Assembly: GCA_964058805.1 (NCBI GenBank)
Contig: CAXKVV010000786.1
Coordinates: forward strand, 1-31,430
Length of the DNA: 31,430 bases
Direction of reading: 5' to 3'
Source of the DNA: Schoenoplectus triqueter
Lineage: Eukaryota > Streptophyta > Magnoliopsida > Poales > Cyperaceae
Of the stretch, positions 20,401 through 31,084 are shown piece by piece (within the stretch, counting starts at the first letter, position 1; every line of letters begins with the position of its first letter). The notes beneath the pieces were generated by a model. That model worked only from the letters and a program-made list of their open reading frames with translations, made no database searches and was not told where the DNA came from. The translations under genes were made by a program, and so were the position numbers.

Positions 20401-20627
20401 CTTCACGTGGTAAAGTACTATAGAGTATAGATGAGGGCAAGGTTTTAAAATGTGGATTTGAATATGTGTGCGGAGGGTAGTGCATATTGTATATACGGCA
20501 TGCGGACGTATATACAGATTTTTATGCGGATCTATATATGTGGTCAAAACATAGAATTTTAGTGTTTTTTGAATATTGAAAACGATAATATATGAAAATA
20601 ATCTTTAAATTTGACAAAAATAGAGAA

Positions 20628-20757
20628 GTGGTGTAGTGACTTCATTGCTAGATGAGGTATCTCATGTCTTGAAATCGAATCCTAGGAGAAGCAAAGAATA
20701 TGTGTCAAAACCGCATAATAAAAAATTTATTAACTAATCGGGTACTAAATAAAAAAA
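20628..20757 (+). mobile_element. SINE-like copy 1
   Basis: The head GTGGTGTAGTGAC ... TTGCTAGATGAGGTATCTCATGTCTTGAAATCGAATCC contains A-box-like and B-box-like stretches (GAAATCGAATCC). The end is ATTAACTAATCGGGTACTAAATAAAAAAA with an A-rich tail. The same tail ends two further fragments at 20941 and 21440. This supports a tRNA-derived SINE family, although the middle of this copy (20697-20721) is shared with 21037-21061. Confidence 0.5.
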
Positions 20758-20866
20758 TTGAATCTAAATAAAAAAATAATAATAATCGGGTACTAAATAA
20801 TGAAGTCAAGACATGGGATACTCATCTGTGGCATGTAATATTAATTTGTGGCATGTAATAATAATT

Positions 20867-20941
20867 TTGCTAGATGAGATATTCCATATCTTGAGATCGA
20901 ATTAAATCCATTAACTAATCGAGTACTAAATAAAAAAAAAA
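20867..20941 (+). mobile_element. SINE-like copy 2 (5' truncated)
   Basis: TTGCTAGATGAGATATTCCATATCTTGAGATCGAATT aligns with copy 1 from its middle, followed by ATTAACTAATCGAGTACTAAATAAAAAAAAAA. The copy is shorter than copy 1 and starts inside the head. Confidence 0.5.
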
Positions 20942-21379
20942 TTATCTCATCTGTGGCATGTTATTATTACCCATAATCTAATAAAATTGAATCTAAAAAA
21001 TTTATTACCTAAAGCATTGAATCTTCTGTGGCATGTAATATGTGTCAAAACCGCATAATAATCAGTGCATAACTGAATTCTATGCGGACAATGACTGCAC
21101 ACGCATATATGATCACATATGCAACCGTAAGAACCACATTTTATATCACTGACCAGGGGATGGGAAGTCCTAACGGAGTCAGAGCCATAGTTCTCCATTA
21201 TTTTAGCATGTAACCGTTGGATGTAAATTTGGCCCACATGTCAAAATCAGAGATGCTCAAGAACCTCCAAAGACACCATATATTGGAGAGGATCCGATCA
21301 TAGGGTTATTTTACTTTTTCTCGTGTTTTCTCATAATGACTTGCTAGTTGCTATTATAGGATTTTAGTCGGGAGTAAAT

Positions 21380-21440
21380 ATCGAATTGTAATAGCTTATT
21401 GAGTTTAAATTCATTAACTAATCGGGTACTAAATAAAAAA
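21380..21440 (+). mobile_element. SINE-like copy 3 (3' fragment)
   Basis: ATCGAATTGTAATAGC ... ATTCATTAACTAATCGGGTACTAAATAAAAAATAATAA shares the 3' module of copies 1 and 2, including the A-rich tail. The 5' head is not recognisable. Confidence 0.45.
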
Positions 21441-21659
21441 TAATAATTTAATATATATTCTTATCTAATAAAAAAATTATTAGAATAATAACATTTTATA
21501 TATTAAAAATAACAATAAAATAAAGCTCAAAGTAATAGATAATCAAATTGATGAAGAAAATTTTCGTCTATAAAACTTTATATTTTGATATCTTTACATA
21601 ATTATTTCATTATACATGATATTAAATATTTTTTTCTCAATAAAATTAATCAGACAATT

Positions 21660-21778
21660 TAGGGGGCAAAAAAAAATTCCAGGGGGGGCAAACTACCGAA
21701 AGTATTACCGAAAAGCACTGTTTTTCAAAATCCAGGGGAAGCCGCTGCCACCCCTGGGCTAGTGTGCATCCGCCCCTG
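21660..21778 (-). mobile_element. hAT-like terminal fragment
   Basis: Read on the minus strand from 21778 it begins CAGGGGCGGATGCACACTAG, followed by GCCCAGGGGTGGCAGC. This CAGGGGCGGA start is a common plant hAT terminus, as is that of the complete element at 28884. The 8-mer GTTGCTAT follows at 21779-21786 and also occurs at 21347-21354, a possible target duplication, but 21355 does not look like the opposite terminus. Confidence 0.5.
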
Positions 21779-21800
21779 GTTGCTATGGACTATGGAGTCA

Positions 21801-22001
21801 GGGATAAGTTTGCACCTCTTCAAACTTAAAAATTAATTTAAAGATGTATGAACCGTTGATTTTACATCAAGATTCATAACAATCATTGAAAGTGTGAATC
21901 TTGGATCTCGAGATCTGTTAAAAGTACGAATCTTGATATAAAATCAACGGCTCGTACATTTTTCGAATCAATTTTTAAGTTCGAAGAGATGCGAACGTAC
22001 C
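21801..22001. repeat. foldback MITE, about 200 bp
   Basis: The arms pair over about 70 bp: left GTTTGCACCTCTTCAAACTT ... GAACCGTTGATTTTACATCA, right the inverted complement of GTTCGCATCTCTTCGAACTT ... GAGCCGTTGATTTTATATCA. The loop contains the palindrome ATCTCGAGAT. The target duplication was not resolved. Confidence 0.8.
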
Positions 22002-22321
22002 TCGCTGTTCATTTGAGTCTTTTGATCTGCTAACATGTGTGGCGGCTGGCAACAGGAGGATAAGAAGTCTCAGATCATAGCAATGCTACAGTTCTTTGAG
22101 AACTCCGATTTTTTCACATTGCTGTAGTTCAGTAGAAAAACAAAGCAACAATTAGTCAATTACACTATATATCCGAAATAAATTTTCTGAGTGACCAAAA
22201 AAACAAGAAAATGATGTTCCTTAAAAAGTTGTATAATTTTCCGGACATGCATGATATTCCGTACTACCAAAACTTTTTTGGGGGGCGTGGAGTGAATTTA
22301 ACAAACATAGGATGTACTAAT

Positions 22322-22500
22322 GGTGGAATAGTGTGCAAGAATAGTTTATTTTTTAGATTAGTAGTTGAGAATAGTGTGATATTAGTGATATTTTGAAAAA
22401 AATGAAAAGAATATTAATTTTACTAAATTGGTAAAATTATGTTTGGATGTTAACTTAAAAATTGTGATGGAATGAATGAATAAAACACTGAATTATTTCA
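22322..22500 (+). mobile_element. third, 5'-diverged copy of the GGGTGTGTTTGGATG MITE family
   Basis: GGAATAGTGTGCAAGAATAG, GATTAGTAGTTGAGAATAGTG, GATATTAGTGATATTTTGAAAAAAAT and TGGATGTTAACTTA align with the elements at 15580 and 18581. It is uninterrupted at the position where the 15580 copy has its insertion. The ends are not clear. Confidence 0.6.
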
Positions 22501-22800
22501 TTTTTTGTTTCATATATTAATGGTGATTATTTTATTTCTATTATTTTTATTATTGATGTTATTTTTATTAATTATTATTTTATTTATATTAAAAATTATC
22601 ATTCTGTATTATTTTTATTAACCTGATTATCATTTTATTTATTATTATTATTCATTATTAGTTTTTTACTATTATTTATTATTATTTTGTTTAAATTTAC
22701 TTATTTATATAACTTTATACTATTATTAATTACTATTTTATTTAATACTAGTGAATATTATTTATTTTTACTTATTTATTATTATCATTTTATTTAATAT
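22501..22800. repeat. ATT-rich low-complexity tract
   Basis: Degenerate TTATTATT/TTTATT units make up about 300 bp directly after the third MITE copy. This parallels the larger satellite inside the MITE nest at 15.8-16.9 kb. Confidence 0.7.
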
Positions 22801-23303
22801 TAAATCATGCTTTCGTTGATTTAGTATATTAGCAACTAATCTTAAGTTTTCAGACAAACATTTTAATGTTTGAATTATATCTTGATTGAAAATAGTGTAC
22901 AATTTCTGAGTTGATAATATTCCGTTGAAATTCAAACACACACACGTATAAAAACACAGAGTATTGTTTTCATCACGTTTTTTTGATCCATCAATCCGGA
23001 TCGCCATCTAATAATTCAGGAATAAGAAATCTCTTAATTTAATAGTTTGATTTCTTTAGCGGGACATTCACCCGCAACAATAGACATCACATATATGACA
23101 CGGAAGATGCCAATTACATAATATTTGTTCAGACTTTCAGTGGGTCCTTTTAAGTCCAATCATGTGCCCTGTGAGTCTGGGACCAACCTGCTCGTTTCAG
23201 ACTTTCAGTACAGCTGGCCAAGTGCCCACTGGCCCAATCGGTCCAATCCATTCAGAATTGATTTTTTTTTACTTCAGTCCTCGGATTAGTCATTTTTCTA
23301 AAA
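22801..23303. other. intergenic, no feature recognised
   Basis: This is mixed-composition non-coding sequence. GACTTTCAGT occurs twice (23133 and 23200) within a GC-richer stretch at 23050-23250. Nothing else is supported. Confidence 0.4.
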
Positions 23304-23667
23304 GGATTAATTTTATGATAAATTATTGAATTTTGATGTTTATCTATATTTGATCAACTTTCATTTATCTGTTTTTAATCACTGAATTTTAATTTTTATC
23401 CATATTTTATCACTTCTATTAGTTTTTTCATTCACAAAAAAATAAAAATGAAATTATATCTGTTGCCAAACCTATTTGAAATGAAAAATAGATAAATAAA
23501 ATAAAATTATATTTATTTTTTTCATTAGTTTTTGAATGAAAAATCTAATAAGAGTGATCAAATATGGATAATAATCAAAGTTCATTGACTAAAAACAGAT
23601 AAATGAAAGTTCAATGACTAAATATGAATAAACATTGAAATTCAGTGATATGTCAGAAGATTAACCA
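23304..23667. mobile_element. foldback MITE with probable 7-8 bp target duplication
   Basis: Long arms pair across about 130 bp: left TTTCATTTATCTGTTTTTAA and TTATCCATATTTTATCAC, right the complements TTAAAAA-type CTAAAAACAGATAAATGAAA and GTGATCAAATATGGATAA. The outer ends are GGATTAAT and ATTAACCA. TTCTAAAA lies at 23296-23303 and at 23668-23675. The length is about 364 bp, with no coding capacity. Confidence 0.8.
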
Positions 23668-23675
23668 TTCTAAAA

Positions 23676-26650
23676 AATAATATTTATAATCTCACTTTTG
23701 ACAAGTGGGATTTTTTTTTATTCTTGCAAGTTGCAACTAGTGATGCATTCTTCAAGTTGCCCTAATGAAATTATGAATTCATAATACAAAGATAATTTTA
23801 TTGCAATGTTATGATGCTCCCTCAGTAGATCCATGGCCCACATATTTTAAATTGCCAATCTGGCTCAAAATTCGGATGTTTTTCTTGTATTCTTTTCGGT
23901 TTTGGTGGAACTTAGATCGGAAGGCGCATTCACTGAACAAGCAAAATATGTTTTTTCCAAAATTCATAAACAAAAATGAAATTAATATTTATAACTTTTT
24001 AAGAAAAAAAAAATGTGATATACAGTGGCAGAGCTTCATATGACAGCCGACAACTGCTCCTCCCGCTCCCTTCAAAAACTTTGGATTCATTTTTTTAAAA
24101 GTAATGATAAGGGTCTAGTCTCCGTATTTAAAATTTTATTAAATAATAAATATGTACAAAATGTTTAATCCCAAGAGATTTGGGATCAAATAAGAAAATA
24201 TTACAATTTTATCCTAGGAAAAAAATAATACATCAAAAGAAAATATATAGCTATAAGACTTCGAATGAGATTTCTGCTCATAATGAGCAAAAATTTCCTT
24301 ATTTGCGAAGTTTTTATGGGACTCATCAAAATTTCTCGTGTGGATAAATTAAGAAGAGAGGGATAATTAAAATCCTAATGGAGTTTGAATTTATGTTGAA
24401 TTGCAATACTTATGTCTGACAAAAAATCACAATCATCATTAGATAAATGATGAACCGTTTCTTGCGCATACATTAGAACATATGTTAACTAGTTGTCATC
24501 CTTGCTTATTTAGATTGTCAATAGTTAATATACTATTTCTCAATATTAACCATGAAAAAGTGATCGTACGGGGAGGACCTTTAATGGATCAAACAATTTT
24601 AGCTCTTGATTTAGGAGATGAAGAATTAACAAAGGAGTAAATGATTTACATGAGAAGACACCCTGGAATTTAGAGAGGCCAACAAGGTATGTCCTTTTTG
24701 TGAAGGATGCAATGAAGCAGAGGAAATTATTTGTGTTATGTAATTTAATTGAATAATTGCATTGTTGGAGAGATTGACATGAAAAATATCAAATGGATTA
24801 GAAATAAAATTAATATAAAAACGGACAATAATATTTTAGAATTGAGAGAGAAAAAAAGCGTAGAGAAAGAGTATTTTAAAATTTCATAACTTCAATTGAA
24901 GTGCCAAAAGAAATGGCGTCTCCGTAACCAATATGAAATGTACATTTATTTTAAAATTTTGGGCTATGGATTTTAATTGCTTCCAAAAAATTAAAACATT
25001 TGAAGAACTCCATTCTCTTAATTCAATATGTTGAATCAATTTTATTTTTTTCCAAAGAGAAATTTCTGGACAAAGCCATTTTCATATCCAATTTGTTATA
25101 AAGCTTTATTCATAATTTTGAGATTTAAAATTCCAAAATTACCCATGGATTTTGGATTCGGATAACTTTATAGAAATTCCGTAATTATTCCTAGTTTATA
25201 CTATAAAAATATCATATGGTATGTCCAAATTCGTTATGTCATGATTTAACCAAGAAGAAAATTACATTTCAGTATATCCATTTATTCGGTACAGGCTCGT
25301 CACAAATATCATGCTCACATCAAGACATCAAGGAAAGCAATACATGTCTTGGTGATCAAAAGTAGTCCCAATTTACATGGATGCATATGACATAGTACCT
25401 CTAGATAATTTATTAGTTAATAGTATATAATTCAAAAATATTCTATAGCTTATTCTGATTTTTTAATAAAATAACAAAGATAACTAACACGTTATTTTGA
25501 ATTGTAGTCTTTCATGTAAATTATACTATATTTTTCGTAAGAATGAAAAAACTTACTTTAAACTCGGCTAATAATTAACAAAGAACTGGACAATAAAATC
25601 ACACAAACGAATTTAAACAAATCCGCTGTACTTTTTTTTTTACAGTTTCTGAATTGGCTCTGTAATTGCACAGGATAATGATAAAGAAAAGTTACTCATA
25701 GCGACATCGATATAAAACTAGTATATTGTTTGTTCTTTGCCACGGGTGGTTTTATATTATAAGTTTTTTACATCAAAATTTAAAATAATCATTATATTTT
25801 AACAAAAAAATATTGTACAAAGTAAGTAAAAAATAAATATACTTAATCAATTATCTATACAGTAATAATAGTTTTTTTTTCTAAAAAATATATAATTAAA
25901 TTAATCAATTGATGTTTTTAGGAAAGAAATATCATTAATTGTGTAATTTTTAATGTAGTGGTTATTTTATGAATTTAATAAAAACTTTAATATTTTAGTT
26001 ACGATCTATCACATCGCAAAAAAAAACTCCAATACATCTAATGATTCATATTCTCTCGAAAAATTAATCAATAAATTCCATTCAATCTTTATTATTGCAC
26101 GATCTGAATATTTATATACTTGAGTAGAGATAGAAAAATAAAGATATTAAGTTGAGGGCTCGGCTAGATTTTAATTATTTATTTTCTTTCACAATATCCA
26201 TCATCCAAATATTTGTGGTAGTTTGCAGGTATCAATTCAAAAACTTTTTCTCTTGAACTTGATTGATGCCATTTGGGTTTTTGAGAGAGATTTGTTTCCT
26301 AATGAGTAATGCTTGCCCAAGGGTCAATTCAAATTTCCAACTTTCCATATAGATGGACCAATGAAAAAGCAAACGCATTGAAAACATTGAAGTCGACAAT
26401 GAAATGAAAAGCGACAAAACATAATCCAATTAGCAATATCTTATATTTACCCAAACAGAACTAAGAATTTCTTACATCTTTATACTTAAATCGACAATAA
26501 AAGAGATAAAGAACAGACATTATGCATGTTTCGTATTTAAAATCTTAAATATCTCTGTGTTGCATATTTCAGTAATATATTTTAATTTGAGGGGATCCAT
26601 GAAATTCTTCCGAAAAGAGACAATATCTAAATAAGAAATATTAGAAAGAT
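23676..26650. other. AT-rich intergenic, probable old transposon debris
   Basis: This is nearly 3 kb without a supported gene. CAGTGGCAGAGC at 24024 resembles a hAT terminus with no partner found. 24100-24900 has the texture of decayed coding DNA (see 24675). The rest is AT-rich with no structure I can support. Confidence 0.4.
24675..24743 (+). pseudogene. possible LINE reverse-transcriptase C-terminal zinc-finger remnant
   Basis: One frame reads EANKVCPFCEGCNEAEEIIC, then VM and a stop. CPxC followed by an acidic stretch and a further Cys resembles the zinc-binding domain found after plant LINE reverse transcriptases, although the usual His is missing. In the same frame a stop (TAG) sits just upstream, so any such gene is dead. 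The evidence is a short motif only. Confidence 0.25.
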
Positions 26651-26754
26651 AATTGAACAGCCATCAAACGAGGAAAACAACGACAAAAGAGGCCAGAGGG
26701 AAGCGTTCTCTTCTTTGCGCGGGACGATCTCTTCCTCTTTCCGGGAGATCTCTC

Positions 26755-26762
26755 GCGCGAAA
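26755..26762 (-). promoter_or_regulatory. E2F-like site in lipase promoter
   Basis: GCGCGAAA reads TTTCGCGC on the minus strand, matching the TTTSSCGC E2F/DP consensus, 68 bp upstream of the lipase ATG in a GC-rich, CT-rich leader. A single short match; regulation by E2F is speculative. Confidence 0.25.
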
Positions 26763-26830
26763 ATCCCCTAACAATAAACCCTTAATCAAAACTGTAATTA
26801 GGGGATCAATTCCAACTGTTGAATCAACGG

Positions 26831-29800
26831 ATGGCGACAGCGGAGGTGGCTGTGGCGGCCGCTGGAGGGGCGGTGCTTCTGTACCTAGCACTGCTCTGTC
26901 GCTTGTCGCATCAAGATGCGTCAGAACGGGAAGACGAGGGGGATGAGGAGGAGGAGAGCAGCTGGCCTGAGTTGCCACCTTCCACGTGGCTTGAAGGTTT
27001 GACTGTCGCAACCAAGACGGTTCTGTTCGCTTGCGGGGAAACGATCGGGAAATGGCCGATTGGGGATATCGCATTTGGTATCAAGCGCCAGATGAAACGC
27101 CAGGTTTTATACAATTATCCATCTTATGTCTTTTAGCTAATGTTCTTTTTTTCTCATTTGGAAATCTGATCTAAGGTTGCTTTCAAATGATATTCATCTG
27201 GCCGTATTTGTATTATTAGTGCTTAAATTTGCATCTGTAGGATAGAGGGATTAAGATGTTTTTGTTTGGAGAACGTGTCATTAACAGTACTTCTTTGTTC
27301 ATTGACTTAAAATTAAAAACCGTGAGATGGGAGATGTGCATCAATCTTTTTCTTTTTTTCCCTATTTGAATGTCTGTAGCTGATTCTGTACGATTTTTCT
27401 CTCAAGTTTCTGTCAAAAAATTTTCAGCTGCTTTTATAAATCAAATGATTTAATGGCAATTGATCCTTAAGTTTCTGAATTCTTAGATGGTACAGATAAG
27501 GGCAATATAGTAAATAACTAAATATGAAGGAACATAATTATAGGTTGACCTGGTAAATACTAAATATCATTGATATGCTGCATTAAAACAAGGAGCGACT
27601 TAGGTACCTTTCTAAGTAGTGTGAATATTACCCAGAACTTGATTTTTTTTTTTTTGAAAGCAACTAGACGACCATTATCTTCTTCTGGATTCAGTAACCT
27701 ATAACAAGAGATTGCTTTGGCACGTTTTGAACAGAAAATGCATATCCAGCGATATAAGCAATTTCTGCAATGCAGGGTTTATGCAAATGTAGAGGACTTC
27801 AGGGACAATTTTTTTTTTTCAATCAATTCACACTCAGATTATTGTTTTGTTTTATATGTCAATATTGCAGGGTAACTTGCAACATGAGTATGCAGGAAGT
27901 GATTGTGTGCAACTATGTGGATGTGAAACTTTGTCAGAGCTCACTGAGTTGTTGAGATACTTGAACCTTTGCTTCTATTTCTCCAAAAAACCATTTCCTG
28001 CTTTTCTAGAGTTTGGCGGGTATGACCAAGATAGCGTTCTCCTTCACATGCCTAAGGCGAGGGTACGTAAGTATCGTGCCATGATTTTTTTTTCTTCTTG
28101 TTGTGTGGTTGCATTATGGCCTTTTGTATTCCTAGGTTTTTGTAAGATCTGGAGCCTCTAAAACTATATTGACTGGTTGGTAGGTTACTCCTGAGGCTAT
28201 CTGAACCAACAGCTAGTTCCTTGCTTGACATTAATTTAAGGACTGAAACTACAAGCCAGATTAAGCAAAAATGCTTTACTGATCACATAACTTATTAACA
28301 GAGTCAACTGAGGCAAAATTGTTTTGAATTTGAGGCTAATAGATTAAGCATAATTGATGATGATACAGGAAGTTCATCAAAACACAATTAGAATTGCAAC
28401 AATCTTAATTTAAGTAACTGGAGACTGGAAACATAGAAGTAAAACCTGGCTAGTCTTGTAGATTACAGTTTGTTGCTGTGCAAGGCTTTCTCCTTGCATC
28501 TCTAATATGAAGGAACCTGGCCCTTTTTCAAGTTATCCCATTAGCACAAATAGATTCAGCTGGCATGCAGTATAATGAAGCCACCCTAACACCAAGTCCC
28601 TTCACTCAAAAGGAAACAATAGAATTCAATAGGAGAAAGTACATGTTTATAACCCATGTCTGGCTTCCAACTTACAAATTAAAGTAATAAGAAATTGGTT
28701 ACTAAAATTGACGAATAAAATCCACTCCATACGTAGTGCTCATTTTTTAGCTTAATATGCAAATTAAGTTCAACTCAAAGGGATGACTCAGCTAGTCAGC
28801 ATATATATATGTATGACTGTGGTACAGAGGTGTTTCAGATTCAGTGAGAGATACTGAAAGTTTAATTTCAGAATAAGTATATTCAGGGGCAGACCTAGGC
28901 ATAGACAAGCCTAGTCCCGTGACCATGCTTGTTTCTTGGAAATAAGCATTAGCAAGATAGTTTTTTTTTTTTTGAAGAGTTATGATGTAAAAGTGGCTTG
29001 GTGCCTACTCTTGAGTGCTTGACTAAGAGTATCAGACCACTTAAAATAGTAAAAGTTTAATGTGTCTTCCATTTAAAGCATCCTCCATTTAAAATTTTCT
29101 CCATTTTTCTCCCTACCATGTAATTTTATATTATTTTCTTCAAAATCACCTGTGATTGTGCCCAGGCTTGATTGTCACCCCAGATCCACTCCTGAGTATA
29201 TTACAGCCTGTAATGCAGCAGTTGATGTGTTTAAGCTTGTAATGATGTATATTGTATACAACAACATTGCTACTTAACTGAGGAAAAATTGAGTTATATT
29301 GAGGCATGATTATTTCAAATCATCTTTCAATCGAGGATAAATTAGGACTTCATTTCCACAGTTTAGAGTTGATTGAATATATTAAAAAAAAAGATAGTTG
29401 TTCAAAGCTAAATCGTAATTTTGAGACTAGTTACTGGCTCATTGTTCTTTCCATTGTCCAATTGAATAATTTGTTTTTTCTTCCCTCGTTTCTCACTCCT
29501 AAGAAATGAAGTAAACATTGCAGCTTTTGAAACCTGCCTTCACAATAGTGCGGGATTCCAAATCCAAGTGCTTTCTCCTTATAATACGTGGTGCCACCAC
29601 CACCACTGACCGGCTGACAGCTGCTACTGGGGCTGAAGTTCCTTTCCACCATGTGATATTAAATAATGGGAAAGTTGAAAATTTGGTCTTGGGACGTGCC
29701 CATTGTGGTATGTTGGCTTCTGCCAGGTGGATATCACAACTTGCCATACCTTGCCTTCATGAGGAGCTTGCTCGATGTTCAGATTATGAAGTCAAGGTAT

Positions 29801-31084
29801 CTACAATCAATTATGTAGATGTTGTAACAATTTTTGTGGAATTTAAGTTAATCTTTGCTACCAGCCTACCACACTTATAACGCATATTAATGAATGGATT
29901 TAGTGAAAAACAAACAAGTGATGTATGTTCCAAATTCTTTTGTGCTTACACATTAAGTGTTGTAAAATAGAAAATTGAAAAGTTAGCGCCATAGCCAAAC
30001 TTATACTGGGGTTTTGAAATATGTTTCCTGGACACTCTGGGTTTGGGCAGGGATGGTAATTTTCCATGTCAAGTGTCCTTTAGCAATTCGCTGCTAATTT
30101 AGGGATGGCTATCAAGGAACCCTCTATTGGTACTGGTTCCTTATCCCTTGTTGTTTCATTTTTAACTTCAGGTAATGGGGCATTCAATGGGAGCTGGTGT
30201 TGGAGCTATTCTGACATTTATACTTAGAGAACGAGAGGAGTTTTCCACTTGTACCTGTCTTGCATTTGCCCCTGGTAGGAGCCTTTGCAAGGATCTTTTT
30301 ACTTTTGTATTTTAGTGCTTATCATCAGCTCTGTTGCTTTCATTATTTACTCCACATTTCATATCACGATGGTTATTCATGAACATTTGTAGTTGAGGGA
30401 TTTCAGTAATGTACAAGTCATGTGTGGTGTTGGTATTTCACACTGGTTACTTCTTAGTTGTCTATGTACTTGGGAAGTAAATTAATACTCTTTACTTAAT
30501 ACTCATAGTAGACTATCCCCAGGCTTAGTAAAATAACCAAGTAAAGACAAACACAATCTGAGTATTACTGGACTGATAATGAACCATAATCTACACAATA
30601 ATCCTCGTTATGTGGCGTGGTCTAATAGGTCTATCATAATTTAAGTATTTGTACGTTATGGCCATGTTCTATCCAGATGGAAGGTTGGAATTAGTAGCAG
30701 AACAGAGGAGAGGAGAGAGAATATACTCTTTGCAGTGTACTTACACTTTTTTGTTGCCAACCTCACTAATTACCTAATAACACTCTTCCAACTACCAGTC
30801 TTCCTACTACTTCTCTCCATGATTTTTCCAATTACCTCTTCTCTAGCATTATTCTGTGTTTGCTGAACTTGCAGAGTACCTCCATTTTGTGATATTAATA
30901 GCTGAGACATAAATATTGTTCATGATTTTTTATATCATGTTCTTGTTCATTTTTATTCTGTGTAGCTGCTTGCTTGACATGGGAGTTAGCGGAGTCAGGA
31001 AAAGACTTCATTACTTCTCTGATTAATAAAAATGATGCTGTTCCCTCCATTTCTAAGGTTTCTGCCTCCAGAACTCGGTCTGAG
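26831..31084 (+). CDS. plant diacylglycerol-lipase-like alpha/beta hydrolase (lipase class 3), first five exons
   Basis: Five exons join in frame: 26831-27103, 27871-28062, 29524-29796, 30172-30274 and 30966-31084, encoding 320 residues; the gene runs off the right edge after a GT donor at 31085. The N-terminus (about 4-24) is one hydrophobic helix, probably a membrane anchor, followed by an acidic stretch (30-43). Conserved blocks: GKWPIGDIAFGI (about 74-85), FSKKPFPAFLE, LLKPAFTIVRDS, LTAATGAEVPFHH, LVLGRAHCGM, the nucleophile elbow VMGHSMGAG with S251, FAPAACLTWELAESG, and INKNDAVPS with D304 as candidate catalytic Asp. The catalytic His should lie beyond the window. The family resembles animal sn-1 diacylglycerol lipases and plant proteins annotated as lipase class 3 or calmodulin-binding heat-shock-like; the lipid substrate here is unknown. 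The start follows from the reading frame and the hydrophobic leader. Intron 2 holds a hAT MITE. Confidence 0.92.
28884..29194 (+). mobile_element. hAT-type MITE with perfect 8 bp target duplication, in lipase intron 2
   Basis: It starts CAGGGGCAGACCTAGG and ends CCCCAGATCCACTCCTG, whose complement CAGGAGTGGATCTGGGG matches the start over about 16 bp. Identical 8-mers AGTATATT flank it at 28876-28883 and 29195-29202. CAGGG-type ends with an 8 bp duplication define the hAT superfamily. It is 311 bp with no coding capacity. It sits mid-intron and leaves both splice sites intact. Confidence 0.93.

Larger units (their letters stand above)
20444..21143. repeat. foldback element invaded by SINE-like sequences
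   Basis: The left arm 20444-20550 (TAAAATGTGG ... GTGTGCGG ... TATGCGGAT ... TGTGGTCAAAAC) pairs imperfectly with the right arm 21037-21143 (TGTGTCAAAACCGCATAATA ... TATGCGGAC ... GCATATG ... CCACATTTTA). The space between the arms is filled with SINE-like material. ATCACTGACCA occurs just outside at 20390-20400 and 21145-21155 and could be an 11 bp target duplication, although the left copy is about 43 bp away from the arm. Confidence 0.55.

Noticed and set aside
9180..21795. 14-base identity TGCTATGGACTATG between FAHD1 exon 2 and 21781
   Set aside because: A match of this length is expected about once by chance in a window of this size, and the similarity does not extend.
24024..24060. 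hAT-like start CAGTGGCAGAGC
   Set aside because: No matching opposite end or 8 bp duplication of the preceding GTGATATA was found downstream.
26664..27074. 136-codon open frame on the minus strand
   Set aside because: It is antisense to lipase exon 1 and its GC-rich leader; the proline/arginine-rich content reflects codon shadow, and the plus-strand protein is strongly conserved.
29431..29747. Overlapping minus-strand open frames
   Set aside because: They are shadows of lipase exon 3 (29524-29796).
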